42,369 nucleotides of DNA, taken from the NCBI GenBank assembly GCA_964596685.1, contig CAZQVA010000020.1:1-42369 (forward strand), written 5' to 3'. A program made the position numbers and the translations under genes. Source of the DNA: CAZQVA01 sp964596685 (GTDB taxonomy: Bacteria > Chlamydiota > Chlamydiia > Chlamydiales > VFKH01). Shown in pieces: positions 1 through 9,000 of this stretch. Numbering within the stretch: position 1 is the stretch's first letter; each line of letters begins with the position of its first letter. The notes beneath the pieces were generated by a model. The model did no database searches. It saw nothing but the letters and a program-made list of their open reading frames with translations, and was not told the origin of the DNA.

Positions 1-93
1 CCTGTGGAGCTGCCTGCATTAGTGGGAGCTGTGAAGCAGGAATCCTTCGCCTTTAAGCGAGGGAGATTCAAGATGCTAGGACAACCTCACTAG
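1..93 (+). mobile_element. Probable 3' end of an IS200/IS605-type tnpB and its right-end hairpin (partial)
   Basis: A reading frame open from base 1 ends at TAG 91-93. Its tail carries a Val-Lys-Gln-Glu motif like those near the C-termini of many TnpB proteins. Bases 40-69 form an imperfect hairpin (GAATC...GATTC outside, TTCGC...GCGA inside), followed by TCAA at 68-71. This arrangement resembles IS605-family right ends, where a subterminal hairpin precedes a short cleavage tetranucleotide. Only the last ~30 codons are in the window, so the family call is by resemblance. The next gene starts 13 bases after the stop. Confidence 0.45.
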
Positions 94-106
94 AGGAAAA
101 TCTCTG

Positions 107-1117
107 ATGGTCAGTTATAACGTATTTATTGTGATCATTGGCATTGAAATTATTGTCATAGGGCTACTTTCCCTTGCTATTTTCATTCATAGAGGTTGGC
201 TTTTCGTGTGGCGCCCCTATCAGCTAAAGCGTCAAAAAATCATACGAACGATCTGTTTGAGTTTATTAAATTCACCATCTGTAGCACGGATTGACGAGTT
301 ATTTCATTGGAAAAATGAACTCTTATCGGTGTTGGAAGCCTTTGATCGTCGGTTTAAAGGGGGGCAGTGGTTGATATTAAAACAGGAAATCGCGTTGCAA
401 TACCTTCTTCCAGAAGCCAGAAAACTAGCTGGTAGTGTGTTTTGGAGGCGGCGCAATTTTGCATCTCGTACGATGGCTCTATTTCCTGTGGCTGAAGATG
501 AGGGGGCATTATTGCAATTGATGAGAGATAAGGAGTTTCTTGTTAGTAGCCATGCTATACGTGCGCTTATTCATTTAAGTACCAGGAAAGCGATGCAAAA
601 GGTAGTTGAGCGCATGAGTTGCGAACATGGATATGCTTATTATCTTTTTCGTGATCTCATTGCAAGTGGCACAAAAGCAACGTTTGAACATATTATTGCT
701 TTCGCTAGACAACCCAATCTTCATAAAACGTGTTTAGATTTATTATCGACAAAATCAGTGACATTACCTATTCCGTTTTTACAGGAAGATCTTTTCTCAA
801 AAGATGTAGAGGTGCGCATTTTGGCTTTGCGCGTGTTAATACGAACTCCTACCAAAAATGCTACAGAAATTTTTCAACATTTTATACATGATGAGAATAG
901 CGCAATCAGAGCGCTTGCTGCAAAGGGTTTAAGGGATTATCCATCAGATGAGTCTATGAAACTTCTTGAAATGAGTCTTTTAGACTCTGAGTGGCAAGTC
1001 CGCCTAGCGGCAGCTCAGGCGCTTAAAATGATTGAGCCAGAAGGAAGTGCCATTTTAAAAAGGCAAGTGGATAAGTGCAGTCGAGAGGTGGCAGAGTATG
1101 CTCTTCGATTTGATTAG
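107..1117 (+). CDS. Membrane-anchored HEAT-repeat protein of the exopolysaccharide locus
   Basis: 336 aa. Residues about 5-30 are a hydrophobic membrane segment followed by basic residues, so the rest is probably cytoplasmic. The C-terminal two thirds is alpha-helical with HEAT-like units, clearest from about residue 225 to the end (for example VEVRILALRVL, SAIRALAAKGL, WQVRLAAAQAL). HEAT repeats are protein-binding scaffolds. The gene overlaps the next one, a processive glycosyltransferase, by 20 bp, so the two are probably co-translated and the protein may dock on or regulate the synthase (inference). An AGAGGAAA stretch lies upstream of ATG 107. No catalytic motif is visible. I am confident of the coding call and the HEAT fold; the role is a guess from context. 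Confidence 0.8.
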   Translation: MVSYNVFIVIIGIEIIVIGLLSLAIFIHRGWLFVWRPYQLKRQKIIRTICLSLLNSPSVARIDELFHWKNELLSVLEAFDRRFKGGQWLILKQEIALQYLLPEARKLAGSVFWRRRNFASRTMALFPVAEDEGALLQLMRDKEFLVSSHAIRALIHLSTRKAMQKVVERMSCEHGYAYYLFRDLIASGTKATFEHIIAFARQPNLHKTCLDLLSTKSVTLPIPFLQEDLFSKDVEVRILALRVLIRTPTKNATEIFQHFIHDENSAIRALAAKGLRDYPSDESMKLLEMSLLDSEWQVRLAAAQALKMIEPEGSAILKRQVDKCSREVAEYALRFD

Positions 1118-2549
1118 TCACATGGCTTTTTGGGTGGAACCCATCTTTCTTTGGTATTTTACAGCTGTTTCGCTGGTGTATCTTATCTTACTTTCTCTGG
1201 GTTCTTTTAAATTTTTTTCTCGATATAAACGGTTGCAGTCAGAAGATTTTACAGCTATTTTCCAGTCTGATTCAATGCCTGAAATTACTTTTATTGTCCC
1301 TGCATATAATGAGGTGGAGGCGATTTTAGCTACGGCAAATAATTTATTGACCCTTAATTATCGCTATAAAAAAATTATTATTGTGAATGATGGGTCAACG
1401 GATGAGATGATGCCGTTATTAAAAATGGAATTTCAGCTTGTTGCAATCCCTAAATTTTATGAGGATCATCTACCGACTGCAAAGATCGAGAGTGTGTATC
1501 AAAGTACCACACACCAAGAAATATTCGTGGTGGACAAGGCTCATAGAGGCAAGTTCGATGCTCTTAATGCCGGGATAAATTGTTGCTCCTCGCCATTTTT
1601 TATTAATGTAGATGCAGATACAATCATTGAGGATGAAGGCTTTGAATCCTTGATTCGTCCTATTCTGACTCATCCTGAAGCTGTGGCTGTTGGAGCTACA
1701 GTTCGTGTGCGGAATGATTGCTCAATCGCATTTAATCGCATTTCTACGATGAATTTCCCTCACAAAATATTACCTGCCATGCAAGCATTAGAATACTTTA
1801 GGGCCTTTTTATCCCGGCAGGGATGGGAAATCTTAAATGGGCATTTTGTGATTTCAGGAGCCTTTGCAGTTTTTCCAAAATCATTGATTGTCACGGTCGG
1901 AGGATTTGCTCCTACAGTTGCTGAAGATATGGAGATCATCATTCGCTTGCATTGCCTCATGAAGGAAAAGCGTATTCCTTATAAAATTTACTATTTACCC
2001 GACCCTGTGGCATGGACGAGTGCCCCAACTACATTGAAATCTTTAGGGCGTCAACGGACTAAATGGCATTTCGGTTTACTTGAATCTTTGTGGTATCATA
2101 GAAGAATTACTCTTAATCCACGTTATGGGTGGTTTGGTGTTTTATATTTTCCATTTTGGATATGGGGAGAGGCCTTCGAGCCTATAATGGAGCTCTTAGC
2201 ATGGATTTATGTAATTTGTGCATGGAGTATGAATATTTTGAATGTCGAATTTTTTATTTTAATCACGACCATTACCTTGGGATGCAATTTTATTTTCACA
2301 ATTTTTTCACTTTTCATTGAAGAGTTTAGTTATCGGAAATATCCTTCTATCCGCAGTCTCATCTTCTTTTTCTTGTACAGTGTTTTAGAGAATTTTGGTT
2401 ATAGGCAAATGACTATTATATGGCGTATGCGTGCTTTTGGGTGGTTTTTTAAAAAATTTAGGCAGGTCGATAAAGATGCTGACAACGTTCAAGTGCTCAT
2501 GGAGAAAAACAAGCAACTAGATGCGCAGCTAAATCAACTTTGGTACTAA
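1098..2549 (+). CDS. Processive family 2 glycosyltransferase (PgaC/BcsA-like polysaccharide synthase)
   Basis: 483 aa integral membrane glycosyltransferase. It has an N-terminal TM (about 9-35), then a GT-A domain with VPAYNE (67-72), NDGSTD (97-102), the DxD motif in NVDADT (160-165), the acceptor-site AEDMEI (265-270) and RQRTKW (318-323), which matches the Q/RxxRW signature of processive synthases such as PgaC, HasA and BcsA. Several TM segments follow (about 340-450). Such enzymes polymerise a beta-linked sugar from UDP-sugar and extrude it across the inner membrane. The substrate cannot be read from sequence; GlcNAc or a hexose are the usual options. Start 1098 is preceded by GAGAGGTGG and overlaps the HEAT gene; ATG 1122 is an alternative. 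The gene converges on the exporter gene with only 18 bp between stops. Confidence 0.87.
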   Translation: MLFDLISHMAFWVEPIFLWYFTAVSLVYLILLSLGSFKFFSRYKRLQSEDFTAIFQSDSMPEITFIVPAYNEVEAILATANNLLTLNYRYKKIIIVNDGSTDEMMPLLKMEFQLVAIPKFYEDHLPTAKIESVYQSTTHQEIFVVDKAHRGKFDALNAGINCCSSPFFINVDADTIIEDEGFESLIRPILTHPEAVAVGATVRVRNDCSIAFNRISTMNFPHKILPAMQALEYFRAFLSRQGWEILNGHFVISGAFAVFPKSLIVTVGGFAPTVAEDMEIIIRLHCLMKEKRIPYKIYYLPDPVAWTSAPTTLKSLGRQRTKWHFGLLESLWYHRRITLNPRYGWFGVLYFPFWIWGEAFEPIMELLAWIYVICAWSMNILNVEFFILITTITLGCNFIFTIFSLFIEEFSYRKYPSIRSLIFFFLYSVLENFGYRQMTIIWRMRAFGWFFKKFRQVDKDADNVQVLMEKNKQLDAQLNQLWY

Positions 2550-2567
2550 TTCCTGAGAGCAACTTGT

Positions 2568-4930
2568 CTAAAAACTGTAGAGAAGTGACCCTCTGCCATT
2601 CCATTCATTATATGGCAAATTATCTTCATAATAGTGAGCTTCTAATTCAATGCTCCATTTGTCTTTTAGACGATAGCCTACTCTTGATGTGATGCGATTA
2701 CCAACAAGGAGTTGTCTCGCAGCAACAAAGATGAGAGTGCCGATTGGTTGAACTAGGTCACGCGTCATTTGCCAGCGGTGTTCACAAAGCAACTCAAAAT
2801 ATCCTTTCGAGCAAAATTCTTTGCGATAACGAATACCTATTGTATTGCGAAGCTGCTGCTTATAGGTAAAATAATTAATCGATAGCGCCTTGAAGTGGCC
2901 ATGTTCGAGAAAGTAATGAGCAGAAAATCCCTCTGGTAGCAAAGGGAGTTGAAAGCGTGCTAATCCGGTTTGAAAATCTTTATAATTTTGTAAATTATCG
3001 TGATAGAAATTGCGTCCTAGCCAAATTTCAATTTCCGGTTTTAAATAGCAATCTGGGTGTAGACCATATCCTGCTTCTACAACGCCCATCACAAGGAGTT
3101 GCGATCTGGTCACTGAAAAATTTTTAATAATAAAAGATTCGAGATGGCTCTCTGCGGCAAACATGAAAAGGTCGCTATTGTATAGAAGGACAGCCCCTGG
3201 TTCAACACGAGTTGTATTTTGAAAAGGAAACTCCTCTTCACCATTTCCATGCGCATAAAAAGCTCTTGTAACAAGGTCAAGTTTCCAGTCTTTAGCAAAG
3301 AAGTAACTTGCTGTAATCTGCCCTCCATTTTCATTAATGTTGTAATTTGTCCCTATAGGGGGAATAAGATCGCTTTCTTTTTGATGGTAGAAGAATTGTT
3401 TGAAATCAAGACGCCATTGATCGTTGATTGGTAGAAGTAAGTGGGCGGCTTCACTTAAATAATAATCTTTTACCGTGGGCACACCAATCGTTGGATCTGT
3501 TTCATTAGCAACTGTGTAGTTACCTTCCAGCAAGAGCGCTTCATTTGTATGTGATTTTACATCGAAAAGGGCTTTCCAATAATCTTCATTGCGAGGATTG
3601 ATATCTGAAAGCAAGCTGTAATGATATTTAGCTTCCGTATATTGTCTTTGCTTGGCTAAAGCGCGCGCTAGTCCTAAATGGCCCTCTTCTCGGCAGGGGT
3701 CTTTTGCTAAGACCCTTCTGAAGATTTGTATAGCCCGGCAATCATTGCCCTGTCTGAAGGCAATCGTACCAAGACCAATTTGAGCATCAATATTATCTTG
3801 GAAACAAGAAAAAAAATATTCAGCTTGAAGTAGTCGATTCTGACCCAAATAGAGATTACCAAGAGCAATACCAGCATCTTGATAGGTGGGATCATGATAT
3901 AAGATATCTTTGTAAAGATATTCAGCACGGATAGTGCATCCTCGTTTTGATGCAATTTTTGCTAATCCCATTTTCGCATCAAGGTCATCTATAAATTGAT
4001 TGAAAAGGTGCTCAGCATCTATTAAGCGATTATGACGGATATAGAGGTTGCCGAGGGCGATGGCTGTGGTTGCGCGATGGGGATCTTTAGCTAAGATTTT
4101 CTTATATAGGCATTCAGCGTGCACGTCGCAGCCGCGTTTATCTGCGATGGTGGCAAGACCCATCATGGCATCGAGGTTATCGCTAAATTGGGAAAGGAGG
4201 CTTTCTGCATCGGCGAGGTGATTTTNNNNNNNNNNNNNNNNNNNNNNNNNNNNNNNNNNNNNNNNNNNNNNNNNNNNNNNNNNNNNNNNNNNNNNNNNNN
4301 NNNNNNNNNNNNNNNNNNNNNNNNNCCCATCATGGCGTCGAGGTTATCGCTAAATTGGGAAAGAAGACTTTCTGCATCGGCGAGGTGATTTTGACGGATG
4401 TAGAGGTTGCCGAGGGCAACGGCGGCGTCAGCATATTTGGGGTCGCGGCTTAAAATGGCGCGGTAAAGGTGTTCAGCGCGAGTGTCGTCCTTCTGCTTCG
4501 TTGCGATGGTGGCAAGACCCATCATGGCGTCGAGGTTATCGCTAAATTGGGAAAGAAGACTTTCTGCATCGGCGAGGTGATTTTGACGGATGTAGAGGTT
4601 GCCGAGGGCAACGGCGGCGTCAGCATATTGGGGGAATTTATCTAACACCGTTTTTAATGTTTGTTCCCCTTCATCAATGGAACCCTCACGAATGAGTAAA
4701 CGCCCTAAGTAGAAGAGAGCATCTCCATTATTTGGGTTTGCTTGGATAATACTACGATAGATCTCTATTGCGGCTGAGACCTGGTTAGGGTCTTTTTCCA
4801 TTTCAAGGGCTTTTTTTAGACGCTCTGTTTCATCGATCAGATGAGTAGTGTGCTGCTCGACTGTAGGGTTTGCTCCAATCTTAGATCCTAAGAGCAGGGC
4901 GCAAATGGCAAGCAGGTAGCGCTTATCCAT
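2568..4930 (-). CDS. TPR-repeat outer-membrane beta-barrel exporter, PgaA/BcsC-like, interrupted by an assembly gap
   Basis: One gene that appears as two frames because of the N run at 4226-4325. The N-terminus (from ATG 4930) is a signal peptide ending near SKIGA-NP. Then come tandem 64-residue units, each two TPR-like helix pairs with the recurring GNLYIRQNHLADAESLLSQF and NLDAMMGLATIA. The C-terminal ~300 residues alternate polar and hydrophobic residues and finish in Phe (LLYSF), as outer-membrane barrels do. TPR domain plus barrel is the layout of PgaA, BcsC and PelB-type exporters. The two frames differ by 2 nt (mod 3). A true gap of 125 bp, or 125 plus a multiple of 192, restores one frame and the repeat phase. 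The start overlaps the AlkP-like gene by 8 bp. The role is inferred from architecture and from the neighbouring synthase. Confidence 0.8.
3690..4660 (-). repeat. Tandem 192-bp (64-aa) TPR units inside the exporter gene
   Basis: The unit boundary motif (CCCATCATGGC on +) occurs at 4159, 4326 and 4518. The intact spacing 4326-4518 is 192 bp. The segments 4326-4437 and 4518-4629 are identical for about 112 bp, while units nearer 3700-4150 have diverged. This suggests recent duplication or gene conversion at the N-terminal side and explains why the assembly broke here. Confidence 0.8.
4226..4325. other. Assembly gap of 100 N within the TPR array
   Basis: Exactly 100 N, a common placeholder size. 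Flanking repeats leave about 42 residues of one unit missing, so the smallest consistent true length is 125 bp. More units may be collapsed. Confidence 0.95.
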
Positions 4931-6200
4931 TCTTAAAGAATTGTAGGATGTATGGATAGATTTCGTGGTTCTTCAAAGTCGAGGGAAATAGTTTTTCGCT
5001 GCAAAAGAGTGTGCCATGCGGAATGTGCTTGCCGGTACGGCGCACAATTTTTGTGAATAAGTCCAAAAGGCGATAGGATTTTTTCTCAACTATGAAAACA
5101 GTGTCATCAGCTACTTCGTCGGTAAATACGAGTCGATAAAATAGCTTTAAAGGGGCATCGGTATAGGATTCGACCAAAAAGAGTGGGGCTCCTTCGACAG
5201 TTGCTCCCTCTAAGGCTTTTTTTGCACGTTGACATTCTTCTGGGTCGTTAAAATAGATGAGGGCATCGTGTGTCATCAGGGGTTCGACACGCGCTACATT
5301 GAAACCTAAAGTGGATAAAAAAGTTTTTTGATCGTTTTGACGGTAGAGGATCCAAGGTTTATCTTCATTTGTATTTTCTTGCGACAGCCCATTGGTGACA
5401 ATCAATGTGGTGTCATCTCCCAGTGATTCAAAAATCTCCCCTAAAATACGGTTAAGATAGGTAAAACCATAACTTAGCTGCCAGCTGCCATGAATGCTCG
5501 TCCAGTGGTGGTGTTGCAAATGCGCGATGCTATTTAAAAAAATGAGTGAAAAGTCGGGCTGAAATTGCTTGCGATAACTAAGAAAAAGGTTTGTGGAAAT
5601 GAAATCGAAAATGGAGATAAAGACAAACGATTTAAGTTTGAATCTTAACATATTGCCAGCCAAACGAGGTAACTGTTTAAATAGGCTGCCAAGGCATTTA
5701 TGTCGCTTTAAAAAGAATAGAAGACTCGTGAAATAAGTTAGAGCTTTGCGAGTGGATCGATTGGTGTAGTTTTGTGAATAGTAATGCAGAGGTTCCAACA
5801 GATCATTTAATTCAGCTGGGAAAGCTGTTTCAGCCTTTGTCCAGGGATCTGGAAGAAAAAATCGACATGCTTTAGCGTTATTTCTCGAGGCATTCATGGC
5901 TCCCCATATGCCGCTTGATATTCCCATATCCGAAAGCTCTTCCCACAATTGTTTACAACCGAGATGAGGGACATCGCCCAAATGTTTAATTTGATGCTGA
6001 CTTGAGGGTTGTCCTGTATGGATGGATACCCATTGCACCCATGGTTCTAAATAATCACTAGCGTAGGAGTCGTCAGTAAAGGTTTCAGTTCTATAAAGAG
6101 AGAGTAGGCGCAGCACATGTTTTAGATTCAGCCCTTGTGCAGCCTCTTTCAGGAGGTCAAAATTAAATTCATTCAATTCTAGAAAAAGCAGCTTTTTCAT
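4923..6200 (-). CDS. Alkaline-phosphatase-fold (type I phosphodiesterase-like) protein of the polysaccharide locus
   Basis: 425 aa from ATG 6200, which has an AGGAGG 10 bases upstream inside the end of the GT2 gene; an upstream in-frame start at 6230 is less likely. The N-terminus KLLFLELNEFNFDLL resembles AlkP-superfamily proteins found in polysaccharide clusters. SIHTGQPSSQH (around 70-80 of the mature start) sits where the nucleophile Thr/Ser is expected. DTTLIVTNGLSQE replaces the usual DHG metal motif, so metal binding may be altered or lost. No signal peptide or clear TM is visible, which is odd for an envelope phosphodiesterase. It lies 4 bp after the GT2 gene and overlaps the exporter gene by 8 bp, so it is part of that operon. 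It may modify a polymer or lipid intermediate (inference). Confidence 0.65.
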   Translation of the reverse strand: MKKLLFLELNEFNFDLLKEAAQGLNLKHVLRLLSLYRTETFTDDSYASDYLEPWVQWVSIHTGQPSSQHQIKHLGDVPHLGCKQLWEELSDMGISSGIWGAMNASRNNAKACRFFLPDPWTKAETAFPAELNDLLEPLHYYSQNYTNRSTRKALTYFTSLLFFLKRHKCLGSLFKQLPRLAGNMLRFKLKSFVFISIFDFISTNLFLSYRKQFQPDFSLIFLNSIAHLQHHHWTSIHGSWQLSYGFTYLNRILGEIFESLGDDTTLIVTNGLSQENTNEDKPWILYRQNDQKTFLSTLGFNVARVEPLMTHDALIYFNDPEECQRAKKALEGATVEGAPLFLVESYTDAPLKLFYRLVFTDEVADDTVFIVEKKSYRLLDLFTKIVRRTGKHIPHGTLFCSEKLFPSTLKNHEIYPYILQFFKNG

Positions 6201-6204
6201 GTTC

Positions 6205-6936
6205 TTACTTCCTCCTGCGTATATATTCAAATAAATGAGAAAAGTAGACTTTTATAATGCGCCAAGAGTCCCTGAAAACAGAAAAATGCGAGGAGCTGTT
6301 TTTATTGAGATAGATGGTTGAAATAGGTAATGAGACGATAGTACGTTTTTGATCAATAGCTAAAAGGATACAGCGAAATTCCATTTCATAACGTCCTCCC
6401 ACTACGTTTTCTGCAACTGCTTTTGCAAAAGAAGGGCTAAAAGCACGTTTGCCCGATTGAGTGTCTAAAGGGGAGTGGGAATAAATCATGCGCAATAGCC
6501 ATGAGATGATAATATTGGAAACTTTGCTTCTGAAGGGCATATAAAAGAAACTGCGCGTACCGATGACTAGATCTGCACCGTTATTTATAGCTTTTGCAAA
6601 ACGCGGGATATCACTTACGGAATGTTGTCCATCACTATCAATGGTGATGAGAGCATCAAAGGAGCTAAATTGCAGGGCCCTCTTGAATCCAGCAATTAAT
6701 GCATTTCCTTTACCTTGATTTTGAGGAAAAGTCACTAAAGAGACTTGTTCGGGATAGTTGGCGGCGATTTCCTTAAGAATGATTTCTGTTCCATCTCTTG
6801 AGCCATCGTCTACGAGAACAACATGCTTAGAGTAAAGTAGAGTTTCTTCAATGACATTACGACAAAATTGAACCACATTGTAGCATGGAATGACTGTAGT
6901 AATGTTAAGGAGAACATCTAGATCATGCGTATTCAA
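6205..6936 (-). CDS. Family 2 glycosyltransferase, polyprenyl-phosphate sugar transferase-like
   Basis: 243 aa soluble GT-A domain similar to dolichyl/polyprenyl-phosphate mannosyl- or glucosyltransferases. Visible motifs are TVIPCYN near residue 14, LVDDGSRDGT, the G-x-G-x-A-L segment QGKGNALIAGF, ITIDSDGQH (DxD) and ADLVIGTR. There is no C-terminal TM. The start is TTG at 6936, with GAGG a few bases upstream; no suitable ATG precedes the conserved domain. It is the first gene of the three-gene minus-strand operon with the AlkP-like protein and the TPR/barrel exporter. It could charge a lipid carrier or add a side sugar; the substrate is not readable. Confidence 0.8.
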   Translation of the reverse strand: MNTHDLDVLLNITTVIPCYNVVQFCRNVIEETLLYSKHVVLVDDGSRDGTEIILKEIAANYPEQVSLVTFPQNQGKGNALIAGFKRALQFSSFDALITIDSDGQHSVSDIPRFAKAINNGADLVIGTRSFFYMPFRSKVSNIIISWLLRMIYSHSPLDTQSGKRAFSPSFAKAVAENVVGGRYEMEFRCILLAIDQKRTIVSLPISTIYLNKNSSSHFSVFRDSWRIIKVYFSHLFEYIRRRK

Positions 6937-6997
6937 GCGGCCTCATAAAGTATTTTTGAATAAAACTTAAGTTCACGTTGAATAGGTATAGCGAATT

Positions 6998-8221
6998 TTA
7001 AAGAAAAGAGGAAGAGTCTTTTGTAGGGAATTTGATAATATATTTGATAAGGCAGCAGAAGGCTATTTCAAGGGCACTCCACCCCCAGAATGCCCACTGC
7101 CAACGCCCCTCTCCAAAACCGTAACTGTGGAGACCTGTTCCCAAAATATAGTTGACACCATACCAAGTGAATGCAACAAATAAAAATCCTAGCACGCTGA
7201 AATAGGCCAGGCCTCGCTCCGTTAATTTACCATAGTGGTAAGCATGCAGAGCAATGAGGTAAAGACAGATGCAAATAAACGCCCAGGATTCTTTGGGATC
7301 CCAATCCCAGAATCGCCCCCAGCTTTGAGATGCCCAAATCCCACCTAAAAGCGTGCCTAAAATAAGAGTCACCACTCCTGAAAAGAGGGTGATTTTCATA
7401 GGTGAAAGTAGCCATGCGCGCTTAGGGGCTATTAGTGCGGCGTGACCGAAGAGTGAAGCTAGTAAAAAGAGGGCATAACTTGTACAGACGATCAGTACAT
7501 GTGTTGAGAGCCAAAATGAAGAATCCAGTACTGCTTGGACTACTTCCAGGCCTTCATGAAGTCCCATCCATATAAATGCACCGATGAGAAAGCAAGCTCC
7601 TAGACTGACAAGCCGCCAGGAAAAGGGGCGTTTGCGACTACCGAAAAAGAGACCAATGGATACAACCACCCAAGAAACATACAGTAAACTTTCCGCCATA
7701 TTGCTCACAAATGGGCGTTCCAGTATGTAGGCGCGTGCGATGAGAAAGAGTGTATGAACAATAAGTGCATAGGGCAAAAGGAAAGGTAAGAAAAGACTGG
7801 TTCCATATAGAAGGAGTAAGATCCATGTGAAGGGAAGGCGATTGAGGAAAGATTCCACATCGAGTTGTAAACGACTCGGATAATAAAGGGTTTTTAGGGA
7901 AGTTGCCAGTTGCTTTTGCGAAGCAATATCCTTATAGGCGTTGTATAAAGTTCTTTTTAGATCTTCTTGGTCGTGTAGAAGATAAGCTTTGCGTAATTTT
8001 GAAAAAGTAGTGTCGTTATAACGAGTAAAATTTGTTTTGCTCTCCTTTAGTGCTTTTAAAGGCGCCCATTGGCCAGAGGCGAGGGGAAGGCATAGGGTGT
8101 CATCTGCAAGTGGTACATAGGTGCACTCTTGCGGTACGCAACGCCCTTCTTTTGCGATGGGTACATAAAGACCGTTAACGGATTGAAAAAAAAGCAGAAA
8201 AAGCAGAAGCAGAAGTGGCAT
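6998..8221 (-). CDS. ccsA: Cytochrome c biogenesis protein CcsA/ResC (System II haem handling)
   Basis: 407 aa. A signal-like hydrophobic N-terminus (1-17) is followed by an extracytoplasmic segment of about 110 residues, then about eight TM helices. The tryptophan-rich WWD-type haem motif WGRFWDWDPKESW lies at about 301-313. Conserved His candidates are in STHV (231), LHAYHYG (326/329) and GLHSYGFG (365). CcsA moves haem to the outer face and, with ResB, joins it to CxxCH apocytochromes. It is the last gene of the resB-orf120-orf257-ccsA operon, starting 5 bp after orf257. The N-terminal periplasmic extension is longer than in stand-alone CcsA and recalls the CcsBA arrangement. Confidence 0.9.
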   Translation of the reverse strand: MPLLLLLFLLFFQSVNGLYVPIAKEGRCVPQECTYVPLADDTLCLPLASGQWAPLKALKESKTNFTRYNDTTFSKLRKAYLLHDQEDLKRTLYNAYKDIASQKQLATSLKTLYYPSRLQLDVESFLNRLPFTWILLLLYGTSLFLPFLLPYALIVHTLFLIARAYILERPFVSNMAESLLYVSWVVVSIGLFFGSRKRPFSWRLVSLGACFLIGAFIWMGLHEGLEVVQAVLDSSFWLSTHVLIVCTSYALFLLASLFGHAALIAPKRAWLLSPMKITLFSGVVTLILGTLLGGIWASQSWGRFWDWDPKESWAFICICLYLIALHAYHYGKLTERGLAYFSVLGFLFVAFTWYGVNYILGTGLHSYGFGEGRWQWAFWGWSALEIAFCCLIKYIIKFPTKDSSSFL

Positions 8222-8226
8222 GTAAA

Positions 8227-9000
8227 TTAAAGTACATAGAGAGGTGGATGTTCTAAAATAAAGAGGGGAATAAGGGGTTTTTCTAGAAGTTTTTCAGGGG
8301 GAATAATCTCTTGATCGCTCCCATCAATATGACGGATATGCACCTTCGTGTCGTCGATAGTGTCGATAAAGAAAGGGTGCTCTTTTTCTCCATCATGGTA
8401 AGCGAAGAGTGCTAGCGTATTTTTGTTCTGGAAGTGCACTTGTAATTCTCTAATGGTTCTCAATGGCTCAGAAGGGATAAAGATGGGGCGAAATCCAAAT
8501 GCAGTAAACCATTCGCTCAATAGCTCAATACTTTGGTGCTCAGTGAAGTCTAAGGGGGTGCGAAGAAACACAGGCCACTTTTCAGGATCGCACTGCCCAC
8601 CATAATATTGGATTGCAGTTTCCATGATTTTTTCGGCAGATGTTTTCTCAACGTGGAAAGGCTCAACTGGGGTGAGCAGGGGAGTAATGGGATAAAGATC
8701 GGATATGACTTTCTCTTCAAATAGGCTTTTAATTTTTTGTTCTAATTCTGGATGATGCGCTGAGTAACGCGTTAGACGCTGGCCTAAACGTGAATTCTTC
8801 TTCACTTTTAGTTTGTTCTCAGCAAGATATTTTACTAGTGGAGGCATATATGAAGGGCCGATGCCCAGCCATTTTAGAAAGCGACCAACAAATGATCGTT
8901 TACAGATCTTTAATGTTTCTCTACCGGTGAGATCACGTACAACCTTAAGGTACTCATTCGGGTCTGTGTGATCGTTAAATTGCGCGAGAACATGACTCAT
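8227..9000 (-). CDS. Unknown protein encoded within the cytochrome c assembly operon
   Basis: 257 aa, not recognised. I chose ATG 9000 because it overlaps the stop of the preceding gene as ATGA, a typical translational coupling; an upstream in-frame start at 9060 would give 277 aa. The protein is soluble, with no signal peptide or TM. The middle is basic (KLKVKKNSRLGQRLTR). The C-terminal third is beta-rich (ALFAYHDGEKEHPFFIDTI, KVHIRHIDGSDQEI) and faintly recalls the His-containing half of C39/papain-like folds, but I see no convincing catalytic Cys. Its place between resB and ccsA suggests a link to haem or cytochrome assembly, or simple co-transcription. Confidence 0.7.
   Translation of the reverse strand: MSHVLAQFNDHTDPNEYLKVVRDLTGRETLKICKRSFVGRFLKWLGIGPSYMPPLVKYLAENKLKVKKNSRLGQRLTRYSAHHPELEQKIKSLFEEKVISDLYPITPLLTPVEPFHVEKTSAEKIMETAIQYYGGQCDPEKWPVFLRTPLDFTEHQSIELLSEWFTAFGFRPIFIPSEPLRTIRELQVHFQNKNTLALFAYHDGEKEHPFFIDTIDDTKVHIRHIDGSDQEIIPPEKLLEKPLIPLFILEHPPLYVL

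Noticed and set aside
4119..4388. Plus-strand ORF running through the N gap
   Set aside because: It depends on the N run and is antisense to the TPR array.
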